NCBI GenBank assembly: GCA_030765055.1
Contig: JAUKNK010000057.1
Span: 4,286,001-4,350,000 of the forward strand
Length of the DNA stretch: 64,000 bases
Direction: 5' to 3'
From: Mantis religiosa
Taxonomy: Eukaryota; Arthropoda; Insecta; Mantodea; Mantidae
The notes under the pieces: model-generated
The model's input: only the letters and a program-made list of their open reading frames with translations
What the model was told of the DNA's origin: nothing
Database searches by the model: none
Part shown: one piece after another, positions 21,391 through 31,079 of the stretch
How the letters are laid out: each line of letters opens with the position of its first letter
Position numbering within the stretch: position 1 is the stretch's first letter
Translations under genes and position numbers: made by a program

Positions 21391-22971
21391 TCGAGATTCA
21401 ACTGTATTGGAACACCACAGTGAAGCGAAAATTATTAAATTTTAGATGAGTCGCATTTTTTACACATCTGCTTCACTTTCGTACCTATTTTGAGGACATG
21501 TTTCGCAAATCTTCGTTTGCATCTACCGCTCTTGTGCGACTGACGCTAGATCCAGCGGTGTGGGTAATTCTGGGGTTGTTGCTGCCATCTGTTGATTTAG
21601 TGATGAACTGAAATGTGGGATTCTCTTCTAGCGGGATTTCAAAGTTCATTAGTTGGTTTTTATGTTCTTCTATGTATATCCTCTCCCATATGACGAGTTC
21701 ACTATGTTTTTGTACGTATTTTAGTAATTCTGTGCTATCTTCAATTTCATGATTTCAGACCAGAAATGAGCTGCTATTGCGGACTTATCAATATTTTTGT
21801 ATCTTAAGTGCCTGAAGTGTTCTTTCTTTCTAGTGCCTATGTTCCTTATTGTCCTTCCTATGTAAATTTTTTCACAGACTTTACACTTAATTTTGTAAAT
21901 GCCTGACTTTTCCTCTGGTTTTATCTTATCAGTATTATTACTGTGAAGTAGGTTTTTAATGTTGTAATTGTTTTTTGGTGCCAATGTTATATTGTATTTC
22001 TTGAATATTTTTTGGAACTTCTTTGTGGCCCAGGAGTGGTAAGTAAATTTAGCAAATCTAGTTTCTTGTTTTATTGGTGTGAGAGCTGTGATCTGTTTTA
22101 ATTTCTTTTGAAGTTTTAATAATTTTAGTTTTTTATCTACAAGGTTTTTTCCATATCCATTTTTAATTGCAGTTTTTAAGATTTGATGGTATTCGTTTTG
22201 ATATTCTTGCTGGCTGAGAGGTAGATTTACTAATCTGTCTGTAAGACTGTTGTTGGTGGCATGTTTGTGTGGAATTGGGTTGAAACTATTTGCTTTGATG
22301 TAATTATCTGTGTGTGTTGCTTTTCTATGAATGCCAAATTCTAGTTTTTCATTGCCTTTTTTGATTTTAAGGTCTAAAAAAGGTAGAGTACAGTCCTCTT
22401 CAGTTTCTACTGTGAATTGTATGCTGGGTTCTTGCAGGTTGAGTAGTTTCAAAGCATCATCTATTAGTTTGTAGGGCACTATTGCAAAGATGTCGTCTAC
22501 GTATCTGTACCATGTTTTAAACATATGAGGGAAGGCTTTAGTAATATGTGTTTCGAAAAAGCTCATGTATAGATTGGCCAAAAATGGTGATAGCGGGCTT
22601 CCCATAGCTAGTCCTGAAATTTGTTTGTAATATTTTCCATCGAAGACAAAACATGAAATTGAAGATAGCACAGAATTACTAAAATACGTACAAAAACATA
22701 GTGAACTCGTCATATGGGAGAGGATATACATAGAAAAACATAAAAACCAACTAATGAACTTTGAAATCCCACTAGAAGAGAATCCCACATTTCAGTTCAT
22801 CACTAAATCAACAGATGGCAGCAACAACCCCAGAATTACCCACACCGCTGGATCTAGCGTCAGTCGCACAAGAGCGGTAGATGCAAACGAAGATTTGCGA
22901 AACATGTCCTCAAAATAGGTACGAAAATGAAGCAGATGTGTAAAAAATGCGACTCATCTAAAATTTAATAA
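21391..22971 (-). mobile_element. PLE-3 with inverted terminal repeats, TSD-flanked
   Basis: A 1581-bp insert in the LINE-B 3' UTR between TTGTATTAGG repeats (21381-21390 and 22972-22981). Two near-identical inverted arms of about 320 bp (21431-about 21745 and about 22654-22971) enclose a 5'-truncated RT/EN gene on the minus strand. Beyond the arm at the gene's 3' side is a one-sided extension of about 40 bp (21391-21430). This is the inverted-pLTR form known from Penelope. The arms carry the gene's C-terminal codons, so the 5' arm duplicates them in antisense. Confidence 0.9.
21721..22651 (-). pseudogene. PLE-3 reverse transcriptase/GIY-YIG endonuclease
   Basis: From about 22650 the minus strand reads FVFDGKYYKQISGLAMGSPL (PLE motif with GLAMGSPLSP), WYRYVDDIFAIV (intact catalytic box), LPFLDLKI, FTYHSWATKKFQKIFK, and then SGIYKIKCKVCEKIYIGRT and HFRHLRYKN of the GIY-YIG nuclease. 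The open frame begins upstream at 22788, but those about 45 codons are antisense pLTR. A single-base deletion at about 21755 (AAA for AAAA, compared with PLE-2) shifts the frame after HFWSE, losing the final H/E region. RT palm and nuclease are otherwise intact. N-terminal RT motifs are lost by 5' truncation. Confidence 0.88.
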
Positions 22972-23122
22972 TTGTATTAGGCGTTCAAGACATTATACAT
23001 TTAGAATAACGTCACATAAGTTTTAGTTTCTTCTAATATCTGTATATATATATCAAAATATCCAGCAACTTTAATTGTATATAATTGACGACTTGCCTGT
23101 TTTCAACAATGCTTGTAAACAT

Positions 23123-23160
23123 ATTATTATTATCATCATCATCATCATTATTATTATTAT
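23123..23160. repeat. ATT/ATC trinucleotide tail of LINE-B
   Basis: Thirteen ATT or ATC units at the very 3' end of LINE-B. LINE-C ends in the same kind of tail at 35759-35803. Confidence 0.85.
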
Positions 23161-23314
23161 GTCTGGGTCGACTGTTGTCTTAGAATTACTGACTTCAGTT
23201 TACTCTTTATTTAAGGACAAAAAATTGTAATATTCTGCAATAGTACAGAATAAATTGGCAAGATTATGACAAAACATTGCTCAGTGTAACTCAACAGGTT
23301 TCTACATAACTTAC

Positions 23315-23722
23315 CTTAGTATTATTACCAATTGATGAAGTTTCTGTTTCCAGCCACCAGGGTTCTTCTTTAATTTCTATTTTGTTATCAATGGTATGAT
23401 CACTATTGTATTTTTTATCAATCATTTTAGGATCCTCTAGAAGAAATTCCCCCTCATCCTGCTCAACTTCATTGCTTTTATCCATCTCGCAGTTGTTGCC
23501 CCATATATCAGTTTCTCTCTTAATCTGTTTTGCAAGTTCTTTGATAAAAGGAGTCTCTGACTTAATTTCTGTTTTGACTGTCGTGTCACAATCAGTATCC
23601 AGAAGTACTGTATCAGTACTTGTCTTTATAGAAACAACCTTCTGAAAGAACTCTCTCTCATTCTGTAAGGTTATGTCGTCTGTGAGGAGATCCTCTTTTT
23701 TGATTTCTATTTCCTTATCCAT
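23315..23722 (-). CDS. C2H2 zinc-finger protein, first coding exon (exon 1)
   Basis: 136 codons from an ATG at 23722 in good context (TTGAAATGG), ending at donor AAG|GTAAGT (23315/23314). The peptide is acidic and disordered-looking, with EIEIKKEDLL at the start and KIEIKEEPWW near residue 115. I-K-E-E-P motifs are typical of first exons of arthropod C2H2 genes and resemble SUMO-consensus sites. A CAG acceptor about 50 nt upstream (near 23770) suggests a 5' UTR exon further up. Downstream is a 14.5-kb intron full of transposons. Linkage to 8745 and 7211 rests on frame, phase, strand and protein type. Confidence 0.75.
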
Positions 23723-24475
23723 TTCAAATTGCTTTTGAATCAGATGCAGATTTTGTTTTTAGAAACAAATCTGTAACAAGAGAAATATATTATATATACT
23801 AAAAATATGCAGAAATTTTACCATTACTTTCTTTGAATCCATCAATAATTGTTCAAATGACACTACACACCAGTGTTCTGTTATTGTACAAACAACTTGG
23901 AAAGCCTCAAGTATATCAAGGTTGTGTCCAGAACTCAAACTACAGATACTTGTCTCTTTGTGTCAATGCTATTATCACTTCAGCTAGCCTACTGAGCAAA
24001 TGTACCAATGCTAAACCTAATAGTGTATTTAAAATCTTTTGGATAAAGATCAAAGCATAGTCAGATATCAGATATACCTAAAACAAACTGCAATGTTGGG
24101 AACTATCACAGTTTGTATTTTGTAAACTGTTGTTCCATAATACTCATGAAAAATAATTTGACAGATTAAACGTAACAATGATTAGCTATTAAGTATCTGC
24201 AGCATTATACATCACCTTTGTGACATGATATTTCTGTATTTGATACTGCCTTTAAGAGTTACTGCAATATTTAAATTAAACAACTTAAATACTTGCCTAC
24301 CTTAATACTTTAATAACTCACGATATTTAGCTTTGAATGGATGGCCAGTCCAAACGTATCACTTTAACGATCATGGCTTTTTGAATCGATTTTGCTGAGG
24401 CACCGCAGAAAGTGATATGAGAACCGGTTTAGCTACTACAGCAAGACCGGGGCATAAGTAGTAAAGGGTTAATCA
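23723..24475. other. Upstream region of the zinc-finger first coding exon
   Basis: No gene. It probably holds a 5' UTR exon border (minus-strand CAG near 23770) and upstream sequence of the zinc-finger gene. The 75-aa frame at 23833-24060 has no motif. Confidence 0.4.
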
Positions 24476-24479
24476 TAAA

Positions 24480-24912
24480 ATGCTACAATGCTACAATGCT
24501 CATGAAAGGTTCGGGCGTGGGATAACGAAGACGGCTAACGATAACCTCACCGAGAAGATGGAAGAAATGAAGGTTGCGAACGAGGTCCTCGCCGCCAAAT
24601 TTGAGGAACAGTTGGCCGGCGTGAAGGAGGACGTCATGGGGCTCGGCAAGCGGATCGGCCTAAGTGGACGAGAGCCTAATGCTCGACGACTACAAAACCA
24701 TCCATGAGACGCTAACGGCAGCAGTGAGGATGGAGGCGGCCAAGGTGACAGCTACCCTGACTTACAGGACAAGGAGTATCCGCTTTAATGGAGACCAAAG
24801 ACCAATCGAGGGACGCCGGCGGAGACCTAGTGGCCTGTGCTGGGGGTGTAGACAGGCGGGACACCTGGAGAGAGACTGCCCACACCAGGAAGAGCAGCCA
24901 GTAAACGAGTAA
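24480..24912 (+). pseudogene. gag of gypsy element G2a, with CCHC knuckle
   Basis: Two overlapping frames (24480-24707, 24664-24912). The first holds the coiled coil (EEMKVANEVLAAKFEEQLAG) shared with element G1. The second holds the nucleocapsid knuckle CWGCRQAGHLERDC (C-x2-C-x4-H-x4-C), which binds element RNA, after an Arg-rich stretch. The central capsid region is deleted at the frame change (about 24670-24700). The usual gag is over 250 residues; about 140 remain. Confidence 0.8.
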
Positions 24913-25029
24913 GACCCATCGTGGAGAGGGGCACGTCGGCGCCATAACCACCATCCCCTCGAGTGACACTGCGCGCCGTCTGCAGGTGTTTGGATGACAG
25001 CCACATCGTGGAGGGCTGGGTGGAGGGGA

Positions 25030-25507
25030 AACCGTGACGCGTGCTCCTAGACACCGGGGCAGCCGTGACCATCGTGTCGTGGCCAAGGGTTTGCCGTCGA
25101 GAAAACCGAGCCGACCATACCAGCTTGTCACGGCATCGGGTGACACCTTGACTGTTGAGGAGGCCTTACTGAAGTTGACCTTGTGAAGGAGTGCCGTAAG
25201 TCTGTGGGTGTTCGTCGCGAAGGTGGCTGAGGAGTTGATACTAGGATTGGATGCCCTCAGGAGTCACGAGGCGACGGTCGACTTCGGTAGGAAGCTCCTG
25301 CGGCTCAACGGAGAACAGGTGATACTCCGAGAGCCCGAAGAGCACCTTGGAATCTGCAATGTCATCTTGAAGGAAGACGTACTTATCCCCGCGAGAAGCG
25401 AGGTGGTGGTGACAGCGCGACTGGAAGGTCAGCGAACCAGGAACATGTTGCTGGACCAGAAGACGCCAATGCACGGACTGTGTGCAGCCAGGACATTATT
25501 GCCGTGA
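25030..25507 (+). pseudogene. Gypsy aspartic protease and linker (G2a)
   Basis: The active-site block reads RVLLDTGAAVTIVS (DTGA catalytic triad) at about 25038-25080. A frameshift follows, then YQLVTASGDTL, a stop at about 25187, and LILGLDALRSHEATVDF (the ILG-x-D block) from about 25235. The linker LIPARSEVVVTARLEG is typical between protease and RT in these elements. Dead through the shifts and the stop. Confidence 0.8.
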
Positions 25508-25559
25508 CGAGAGGAGGTGCCAGTGAGGCTGTTCAACCTAACAGACACCGATCACGTAG

Positions 25560-26065
25560 TCCCGCATTCTCGACAGGCCAATGCATTTGGCAGTTCACAG
25601 TTATGCCCCTGGGCGTCTCCAACGCACCAGCTACCTTCTAACGCCTAATGGAGTCATTTATGGATGGACTAACATATGACGCCTGCCTGCTATACTTGGA
25701 CATCATCATCGTCGGCAAGACATTCGAAGACCATCTGGAAAACCCGAGCAAGGTACTACAGAGACTGCAGGCGACTAACCTGAAGCTGAACGAAAAGAAA
25801 TGCTAGCTCTTCCGCAAGGAACTGAATTACTTGGGACACATAGTTTTAGCAACCGGAGTGGCCACAGACCCGAAGAAGACACAGACCGTGAGAGATTGGC
25901 CTCTGCCGGAGGATAAGGGAGATTTGCGCAGCTTGCTGGGGCTGTGCAGTTACTACCGCCGTTTTATCACGGGGTTCTCCAACATCGCCAAACCCCTCAC
26001 CCGCCTGACTGAAGAACACCGGCCCTATGTGTGGACGGACGACGCCGAAGGCGCTTTTCAGCACC
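25560..26065 (+). pseudogene. Gypsy reverse transcriptase, palm remnant (G2a)
   Basis: It resumes at AFSTGQ-like text (shifted), FTVMPLGVSNAPATF, LMESFMDGLTYDACLLYL, then the catalytic box as YLD-III: YLDD with one Asp codon missing. After that come KLNEKKC*LF, LGHIVLATGV, LRSLLGLCSYYRRFI and AKPLTRLTEE, the RT-RNase H connection. The fingers and first catalytic Asp region are deleted near 25540. It aligns with the RT of G1 on the minus strand at 675-1205. Confidence 0.85.
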
Positions 26066-26520
26066 TGAAGAACACCTGTGCAGTGCTCCAATTTTGGGAT
26101 TTCCACAACCAGGCGGCGCATTCATTGTGGACACCAACGGCAGTGACCATTGCGTTGGAGGCGTCCTATTGCAAATCCAGGACGACCACGAGCGGGTGAC
26201 AGCCTACTACAGCAAGGTGCTATCCAAGGCAGAGAACAATCACTGCGTCACCCGGCGAGAGTTACTGCCGGTATTAAAGACCGGTATGGTCAGCCATTCC
26301 AGGTAACTGACCACTCCGCCCTAACCTGGCTATTGAGCTTTAGGAACCTGGAAGGCCAGACAGCACGTTGGGTCCAGAGGCTGCAGGAATATGACTTCAA
26401 CTTTGAACATCGTAAAGGGAAGAGCCACCGTAACGCAGACGCAATGTCCCGAAGATCCTGTCTAGAGGAGTGCGGCCAGTGCACAAGAGTGGAAGAGAAG
26501 GAGCGTGCTGCAGCTGACGA
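26031..26520 (+). pseudogene. Gypsy RNase H domain (G2a)
   Basis: GGAFIVDTNGSDHCVGGVL (VDT/ASD-type start), VTAYYSKVLSKAENNHCVTRREL with the catalytic Glu, then a frame change to FQVTDHSALTWLL (TDH), and FNFEHRKGKSHRNADAMSR (the H-x-GK-x-N-x-AD-x-LSR end). Two frames, 26031-26306 and 26290-26566. All signature blocks are present. Confidence 0.85.
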
Positions 26521-27034
26521 GTGGTCACGGCAGTGCCTGCGGATGACTGGGACAGCGCAGGCATGAGGAGGGAGCAGCTGGCGGACGCAGACTTGGGGTC
26601 ACTCTTAAGAGAAGTGGAGGCAGGGACAAGGCAAACCTGGGAAGATGTCGCACCAAGGAACGCCACATACACGTCCTACTACGCCCACTGGGACTCACTG
26701 ATAACAAGGGACGGCGTGCTATTCCAGGTATGGGAATCGCCTGATGGGAAGACGCAAAGAGAACAGTTGGTACTTACCCGAAGCAAGTTTCCGGAAGGCT
26801 TGGAGGAAGTGTACGCAGGTACTTCAGGAGGACACCTGAGGAGAACACTTCCGGAGGAAACATCCAACCGAGGCAACAAGTACCTGATGGTCGTGGACTA
26901 CTTCACCAAGTGGCCGGAGGTATATGCCATCGCTAACTAGGAGGCGAAGACAATGACAGACTGCCTCGTGGAACAAGTCTTCTGCCGATTTGGGGTGCCG
27001 TTAGAGCTACACAGCGACCAGGGCACTAATTTTG
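26521..27034 (+). pseudogene. Gypsy integrase, N-terminal part (G2a)
   Basis: The frame 26521-26940 has SLITRDGVLFQVWES and TSGGHLRRTL (start of the HHCC region), then jumps directly to NRGNKYLMVVDYFTKWPEVY, the catalytic core with its first Asp. A stop follows, then EQVFCRFGVPLELHSDQGTNF (second Asp, SDQG). The two Cys of the zinc-binding domain and part of the core are deleted, and the Glu is lost to truncation at 27034. Confidence 0.8.
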
Positions 27035-27216
27035 AGTACAACCCGAGTACAACAGTGGAAGTTGAGTAAGCTGTTTGTTACTGTCGTCGACGTTGGTGTT
27101 GTATGTGTAATGTAATATTGTTGCGTGAGAATTGAACAGTGTATTTCTACGCAGATAAAGAACATTTAGAATTTAAGCAAATTGGACTTTTAATTCCAAG
27201 AAAACACAACGTCACA
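27035..27216 (+). repeat. Gypsy LTR fragment (3' end)
   Basis: Ends with AACGTCACA at 27216. It has GCAGATAAAGAACATTTAG and ATTGGACTTTTAATTCCAAG, matching the end of the G1 LTR (1416 onward). Gag coding starts right after it, without a recognisable primer-binding site. Confidence 0.7.
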
Positions 27217-27219
27217 TTA

Positions 27220-27497
27220 TGTAAATCATTTCAGCCCCCGCCGAAAAAATTGAGGAACAGTAGGACGGCTTGAGGGATGACGTCACGGAGCTGGAAAAGC
27301 GGATGGGCCAAGTGGACGAGCGCGTCGAAGATCTGGCGAGCCACGTTAACAACTTAGAGGGAAATGCCGAAACCAACAGTAGGCCCCTGAAGGCCATGGT
27401 AGAAGACGTCGTCAGCAGAAGGATGAAAGATTTAGAGGCCAATGTGTGGAGACGGGACACTACATCTGCGCGCGTGAAAGCGCCGAAGTATGTATAA
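27220..27497 (+). pseudogene. gag N-terminal coiled coil (G2b)
   Basis: AEKIEEQ*, then LRDDVTELEKRMGQVDERVE, HVNNLEGNAE and MKDLEANVWRRD. It is the same heptad-rich gag region as at 24.6 kb, continuing further downstream than that copy. It is cut by LINE-E sequence at about 27500. Confidence 0.7.
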
Positions 27498-27499
27498 AT

Positions 27500-27803
27500 T
27501 TATTGACTGCAAATGGGTACTACCCGGTGGCAGAGTTAAGAATACAGATCAAATTACAAATACTAGATTTACAACAATAACACAGTAAACAATACATACA
27601 TGATATTATTTTATTTTAGTCACTTAAACCATATCTAATTACTTCTCTATTTACATATTATATACCATTATAATTCAAAAGTTAAACCATAAACCATCTA
27701 GATTTTTTCCAAATTTCTTCAGCGACAGGGGACAGCCCTGAAAGACTGCTACAGGCAATTCATTCCATTCTTCAATGGTTCTATTAACAGAAGAAAATTT
27801 TCC
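27500..27803 (-). pseudogene. LINE-E 3' end inserted in gypsy G2b
   Basis: Minus strand: SSVNRTIEEWNELPVAVFQG, then LSLKKFGKNLDGLWFNF and a stop at about 27690. R-x-W-N-x-L-P...F is the C-terminus of CR1/RTE-like ORF2 proteins. The remaining about 190 bp is 3' UTR ending AATAAATTTATA. It is a heavily 5'-truncated insertion splitting gag from protease. Confidence 0.75.
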
Positions 27804-27811
27804 TACCGAGG

Positions 27812-28376
27812 AAACCGAGCCGATCATATCAGATTGTGACCGCATCGGGTGATACCTTGCCTGTGGAGAACAAGGCCCGGCTCAAGTTGACCTTGGGAAG
27901 GAGTGCAGTGCGTCTGTGGTTGTTCGTCACGAAGCTGGCTGAGGAGGTGATACTGGAACTTGATGACCTCAGGAGCCACGAGACGACTGTCGACCTCGGC
28001 AGGAAGGTCCTGCGGCTCAATGGAGAAGAGGTCATTACCGGCAACACGAAGAACGCCTGAGAATCTGCGGGGTCGTCCTGAGGACCTGGTTGTCCCCGCG
28101 AGAAGCGAGGTGGTGGTGACGGCACGACTGGAAGGCCAGCGGACGAATAACTTGATGCTGGACCAGAAGACGCCTGTGCACGGACTTTGTGTAACCGGGA
28201 CATTGTTACCTTGCCGAGAGGAGGTGCCAGTGAGGCTGCTAAACACAACAGACACCGCTCACGACGTCCAGGCCGGGACGGTGTTGGGGACGTGCGAGCT
28301 TGTGGTCACCGTAACACCAATCGTTCAGACCCATGAGCCGATTCAAACAACACCTGGGGCCCTGGCTGGAAGGCTT
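27812..28376 (+). pseudogene. Gypsy protease C-terminal half and linker (G2b)
   Basis: The open frame 27815-28060 gives YQIVTASGDTLPVENKARLK, then VILELDDLRSHETTVDLG. A shift at about 28055 leads to DLVVPARSEVVVTARLEG and a long linker to about 28370. This parallels 25090-25507 but is better preserved. The DTG active site was removed by the LINE-E insertion or a deletion. Confidence 0.75.
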
Positions 28377-29213
28377 ATTGGAGAGGTGCATCAAGACTCT
28401 GGAAGAACACCTGAGAAAGCTCGTGGCCAGCCATCAGCGAGACTGCGACGTCAAGGTGCCACTGTTCTTGTGTGTGTGATGGGTGGGTGTGTAATTTACG
28501 TCCTCCAACATTAAGTCATATCGGAAGATGAATGGAAGGGGTGAAATGCTGCTCAAATGAGTCCGGGGTCCAAGGAACTTAGAGCTACTCGACATTCGTC
28601 ATTTAGGATAAGGGAAAACCCGGAAAAAAACGTTATCCGGGTAACTCACCCTAACCAAGATTCGAACCCGGGACATCTTGAGCGTGAGGCAAACAAGCTA
28701 CCATCTACGCTACCGAGGCAGGCACCACTGTTCTTGCTGGCCTACCGCTCGTCAACACACGGCACCACTAGGATGACGCCAGCCAGCTTTATCTACGGCC
28801 GCGAGTTATGCCTCGCTTGTGAACTGGCATTTGGGAGCCCCCCGGACGCGAAAAAGCTAGGAACTGAGTATGTGGAGAACCTATTGGACCGTCTCCACGA
28901 CATGCATGAAATGGCTCGACAGAACACCCAGAAGGTGAGTGACCACATGAAGATCCTAAACGACGGGCAAGCCAACAGCCAAGGGTGCCAGCAAGGTAAC
29001 CTGGTCTGGTTGTACCGCCCTACCCGGACCAAGAGACGCTACCCAAAGCTTCAGCAGCCATGGCAAGGACCAACCCGGCTGATGAACAGGATTAACGACG
29101 TGATCTACCGCATCCAGAAGGTGCCCCGAGGAAAGATGTTGGTGGTACACCTGTATCGTTTGACCTGTTACGATGGTGCTGTTTGGGAAAGACCAGCGTT
29201 AAGGAAGGAGCAG
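28377..29213 (+). pseudogene. Gypsy integrase C-terminal half (G2b), split by a SINE
   Basis: ERCIKTLEEHLRKLVASHQR (the E-x-F-N-x-TL block), then the SINE, then LAYRSSTHGTTRMTPASFIY (A-Y-R-S-x-H-x-x-T-x-x-x-P), and the C-terminal domain with GNLVWLYRPTRTKRRYPKL, QPWQGP and VYRIQK-like text to about 29190. Removing the SINE with one TSD copy leaves the frame continuous. The core upstream of the Glu block is deleted. Confidence 0.85.
28471..28724 (-). mobile_element. tRNA-derived SINE (SINE-3) with 12-bp TSD
   Basis: A 254-bp insert flanked by CCACTGTTCTTG (28459-28470 and 28725-28736). On the minus strand it begins GCCTCGGTAGCGTAGATGG (A-box region), has B-box GGGTTCGAATC, continues with a body containing TTACCCGGATAACG, and ends in a CA-rich tail at about 28471. 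The tRNA-like head is clear, and its source is a Pol III promoter. Confidence 0.88.
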
Positions 29214-29551
29214 TGTCGAGGGCCCATTGTTCATCGAGTCGGCGCGGGCGGCAGTGCATGAGTAGATAAAAGCACGCCGAAACGGTGGGGGAAGTAGACG
29301 GATTTCTCGAGAGTTCGTCTTTGTTATAGTGCGGTCTTGATTGGGAAAATTCCGGAATGGGAGTAATCTATAAAAAGGCAGCCCGCCCGTGACATTGAGT
29401 CAGTCGGTAATTGAACTCGCGTGTGTGAGCAGCTGTGTCGTGGTCGTTGACCTTGCAAGTTGTATTATATATGTGATGGACTCCTGAATCTGTAAAAAGC
29501 AATTTTTAGTGTTTGTAGCCTGGACTTTTAATTTCACGAACATCAAAGTCA
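29214..29551 (+). repeat. 3' LTR of gypsy G2b, with polypurine tract
   Basis: The polypurine tract AAGGAAGGAG lies at 29201-29210, just before TGTCGAGG. The LTR has a TATAAAAAGG promoter-like box at about 29370 and ends TTTCACGAACATCAAAGTCA. It shares its end with the solo LTR at 20055-20445. Confidence 0.75.
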
Positions 29552-29569
29552 GGATTTAACACATTATCC

Positions 29570-30480
29570 ACTTATTTCTCATTTACTATTGCCGAAATGT
29601 CATACAAATATCTATGCCAATGTTTGTAAGTTAGTGTGAATGCCTTTTTGATATGGGTTTCCCAAATGCTCATAAGAGGTCTGTCAGAAATGGGACAATG
29701 GGTTGCCCTTAGACAGTCCTGATTTTTTTTGTACAATTTGTCATTGAATGTAAAAAAGGACTGTTTAATAATGACGTTTGTTAAGTAGAGGTATACCTCT
29801 ATAATATTCTGACCTAACTGTAGGGACTGCAGACATATTTGCATGTAATCTATGAGTTTGTCTCTTGGCACACTTGGGAACAAAGAGATGGATAACATTT
29901 GGTTGGTGGGATAAAATTATTGGTCTTTAGTTTTATTAATGAATTCCAACACATTCTTAATACTGTGGCCTTCAAATTTTGGTAGCTCCTTAAATTTTTG
30001 TTTAGTCATTTGGATAGTTTGTAGCAGGATGTGTTTATGTTGCCAATGATTGGGCGTACCTTATTTCCTGTTATATGAATTTGGGATAATCCATATATGT
30101 TAGCTGCTGTAGGATTGTCTGGTTTCAAAGTTAAGTTTACTTCTTTTGGTAATATCATTTATCCTTGATTATTTTGTTTAACCATTTTACACATTTATAT
30201 AAAGGATCAGACTTTATTTCCTAGTATTCATCACTAGCCAATAAATCTGTCATTCTAGAAATGTAATCTTGTTTGTCCACGAAGACCGTCTGTTTTCCTT
30301 TGTCTGCTTTTGCATAAACAAGTATTATACAATCACAAAGATCAGCAAATTCCTTTCTATGCATGTTGTAACCACTCTTGCATTTCCACAGTAACCTTCA
30401 CAGCAACTTGTTTCGACAGTCTATACCTCTATAGTCTATAGAAAATCCCATTTTGATACATCCTTAAAAATCATTTTAGG
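29570..30480 (-). pseudogene. PLE-4 reverse transcriptase, N-terminal half
   Basis: Read from about 30390 downward: KADKGKQTVFVDKQDYISRM (the PLE KADKG block), YKCVKWLNK, IYGLSQIH (the Y-G-L-P-K-I-H block), VRPIIGNIN, then LFPSVPRDKLIDYM, FFTFNDKLYK and HWHRYLYDISAIV. The catalytic YVDD is YLYD, so the first Asp is gone. Many stops and shifts; the only long frame is 29572-29898. The 3' side (end of RT, GIY-YIG) is absent at the boundary with the gypsy LTR. It preserves the RT start that the other copies lack. Confidence 0.75.
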
Positions 30481-31079
30481 CCGTACTCTAATATGAAAGC
30501 CATTTAGACAGTCTTAAAAACAGCAAATCGACATCAAAAGCTACATTCACGCCCTCCATCTTGCCCATTTACAATTGTTAAGGACTTAACAACAGAAATA
30601 TAGCTTTTTAGTTTAACAAGAGCTAACACGATTGTTAAGCTAAGACATGTTGCTGAAATGCAATTTTTGTTATAACTATTGTTAAACTTGTGTTATGTCT
30701 AAACATCTGTTGGTGAAATCTTACATAAGAGTACTGTATTGGCTTTATGATATGCACTCGCTTTCATGACATCAACCACATCACACACACACACCTAGAG
30801 CATGAATCAGGTATTAGACTCGTCTTTCTTCTCCAGAGAAGTTTGCTTACCGTGATGGTTCCACAATAAAAAGAAAATTGGAGGACAGGGGGTCAACAAT
30901 TGAAAACAGCGAGACAAATATGGGGAAAAAGAAGAAAAGGAAGTACAACTGTGGGGGCACTGTGTTTTAGAGAATAATGTAGAAACCTACTCAATATTTC
31001 TGTTGTGCATTAAGAAAAATACAACACAAGGAAAAAAACATATAAATTGTTTGTGAAATCAAAAAACAACCAGAGTGTT
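30481..31079. other. AT-rich spacer
   Basis: No gene. It contains a CA microsatellite (about 30778-30793) and several TTGTTAA/TTAACAA strings between 30575 and 30700 without a clear element. LINE-C sequence becomes recognisable by about 31080. Confidence 0.4.

Larger units (their letters stand above)
17421..23163 (+). mobile_element. LINE-B: CR1-like LINE with esterase ORF1, almost complete
   Basis: Order: ORF1 (17421-18014), ORF2 endonuclease (18071-18815), ORF2 RT (18832-21307), 3' UTR, and a mixed ATT/ATC trinucleotide tail at 23123-23160. A solo LTR (20055-20445) and PLE-3 (21391-22971) interrupt it; without them the LINE is about 3.7 kb. An esterase ORF1, APE endonuclease, no RNase H and a short-repeat tail fit the CR1/L2 side of the jockey superfamily. 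The 5' end is probably truncated at the PLE-2 junction. Confidence 0.85.
24476..27034 (+). mobile_element. Gypsy/Ty3 element G2a, internally deleted, no 5' LTR
   Basis: GC-rich compared with its surroundings. Order: gag N-terminus, zinc knuckle, protease, RT (fingers deleted), RNase H, integrase (zinc-binding and core partly deleted), truncated at 27034. Frames change at least seven times. An LTR fragment of another copy begins at about 27035. The element is long dead. Confidence 0.85.
27035..29551 (+). mobile_element. Gypsy/Ty3 element G2b, with LINE and SINE inserts
   Basis: Order: LTR fragment (27035-27216), gag N-terminus (27220-27497), a minus-strand LINE fragment (about 27500-27803), protease end and linker (27812-28370), a deletion, integrase (28377-28470), a SINE (28471-28724), integrase C-terminus (28737-29213), polypurine tract (29201-29213) and 3' LTR (29214-29551). 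RT and RNase H are missing. The two LTRs look like different subfamilies, so this may be a recombinant. Confidence 0.8.

Noticed and set aside
24712..25146. 144-aa minus-strand frame in the gypsy block
   Set aside because: GC-rich antisense of gag/protease; no motifs, overlapped by recognised coding on the plus strand.
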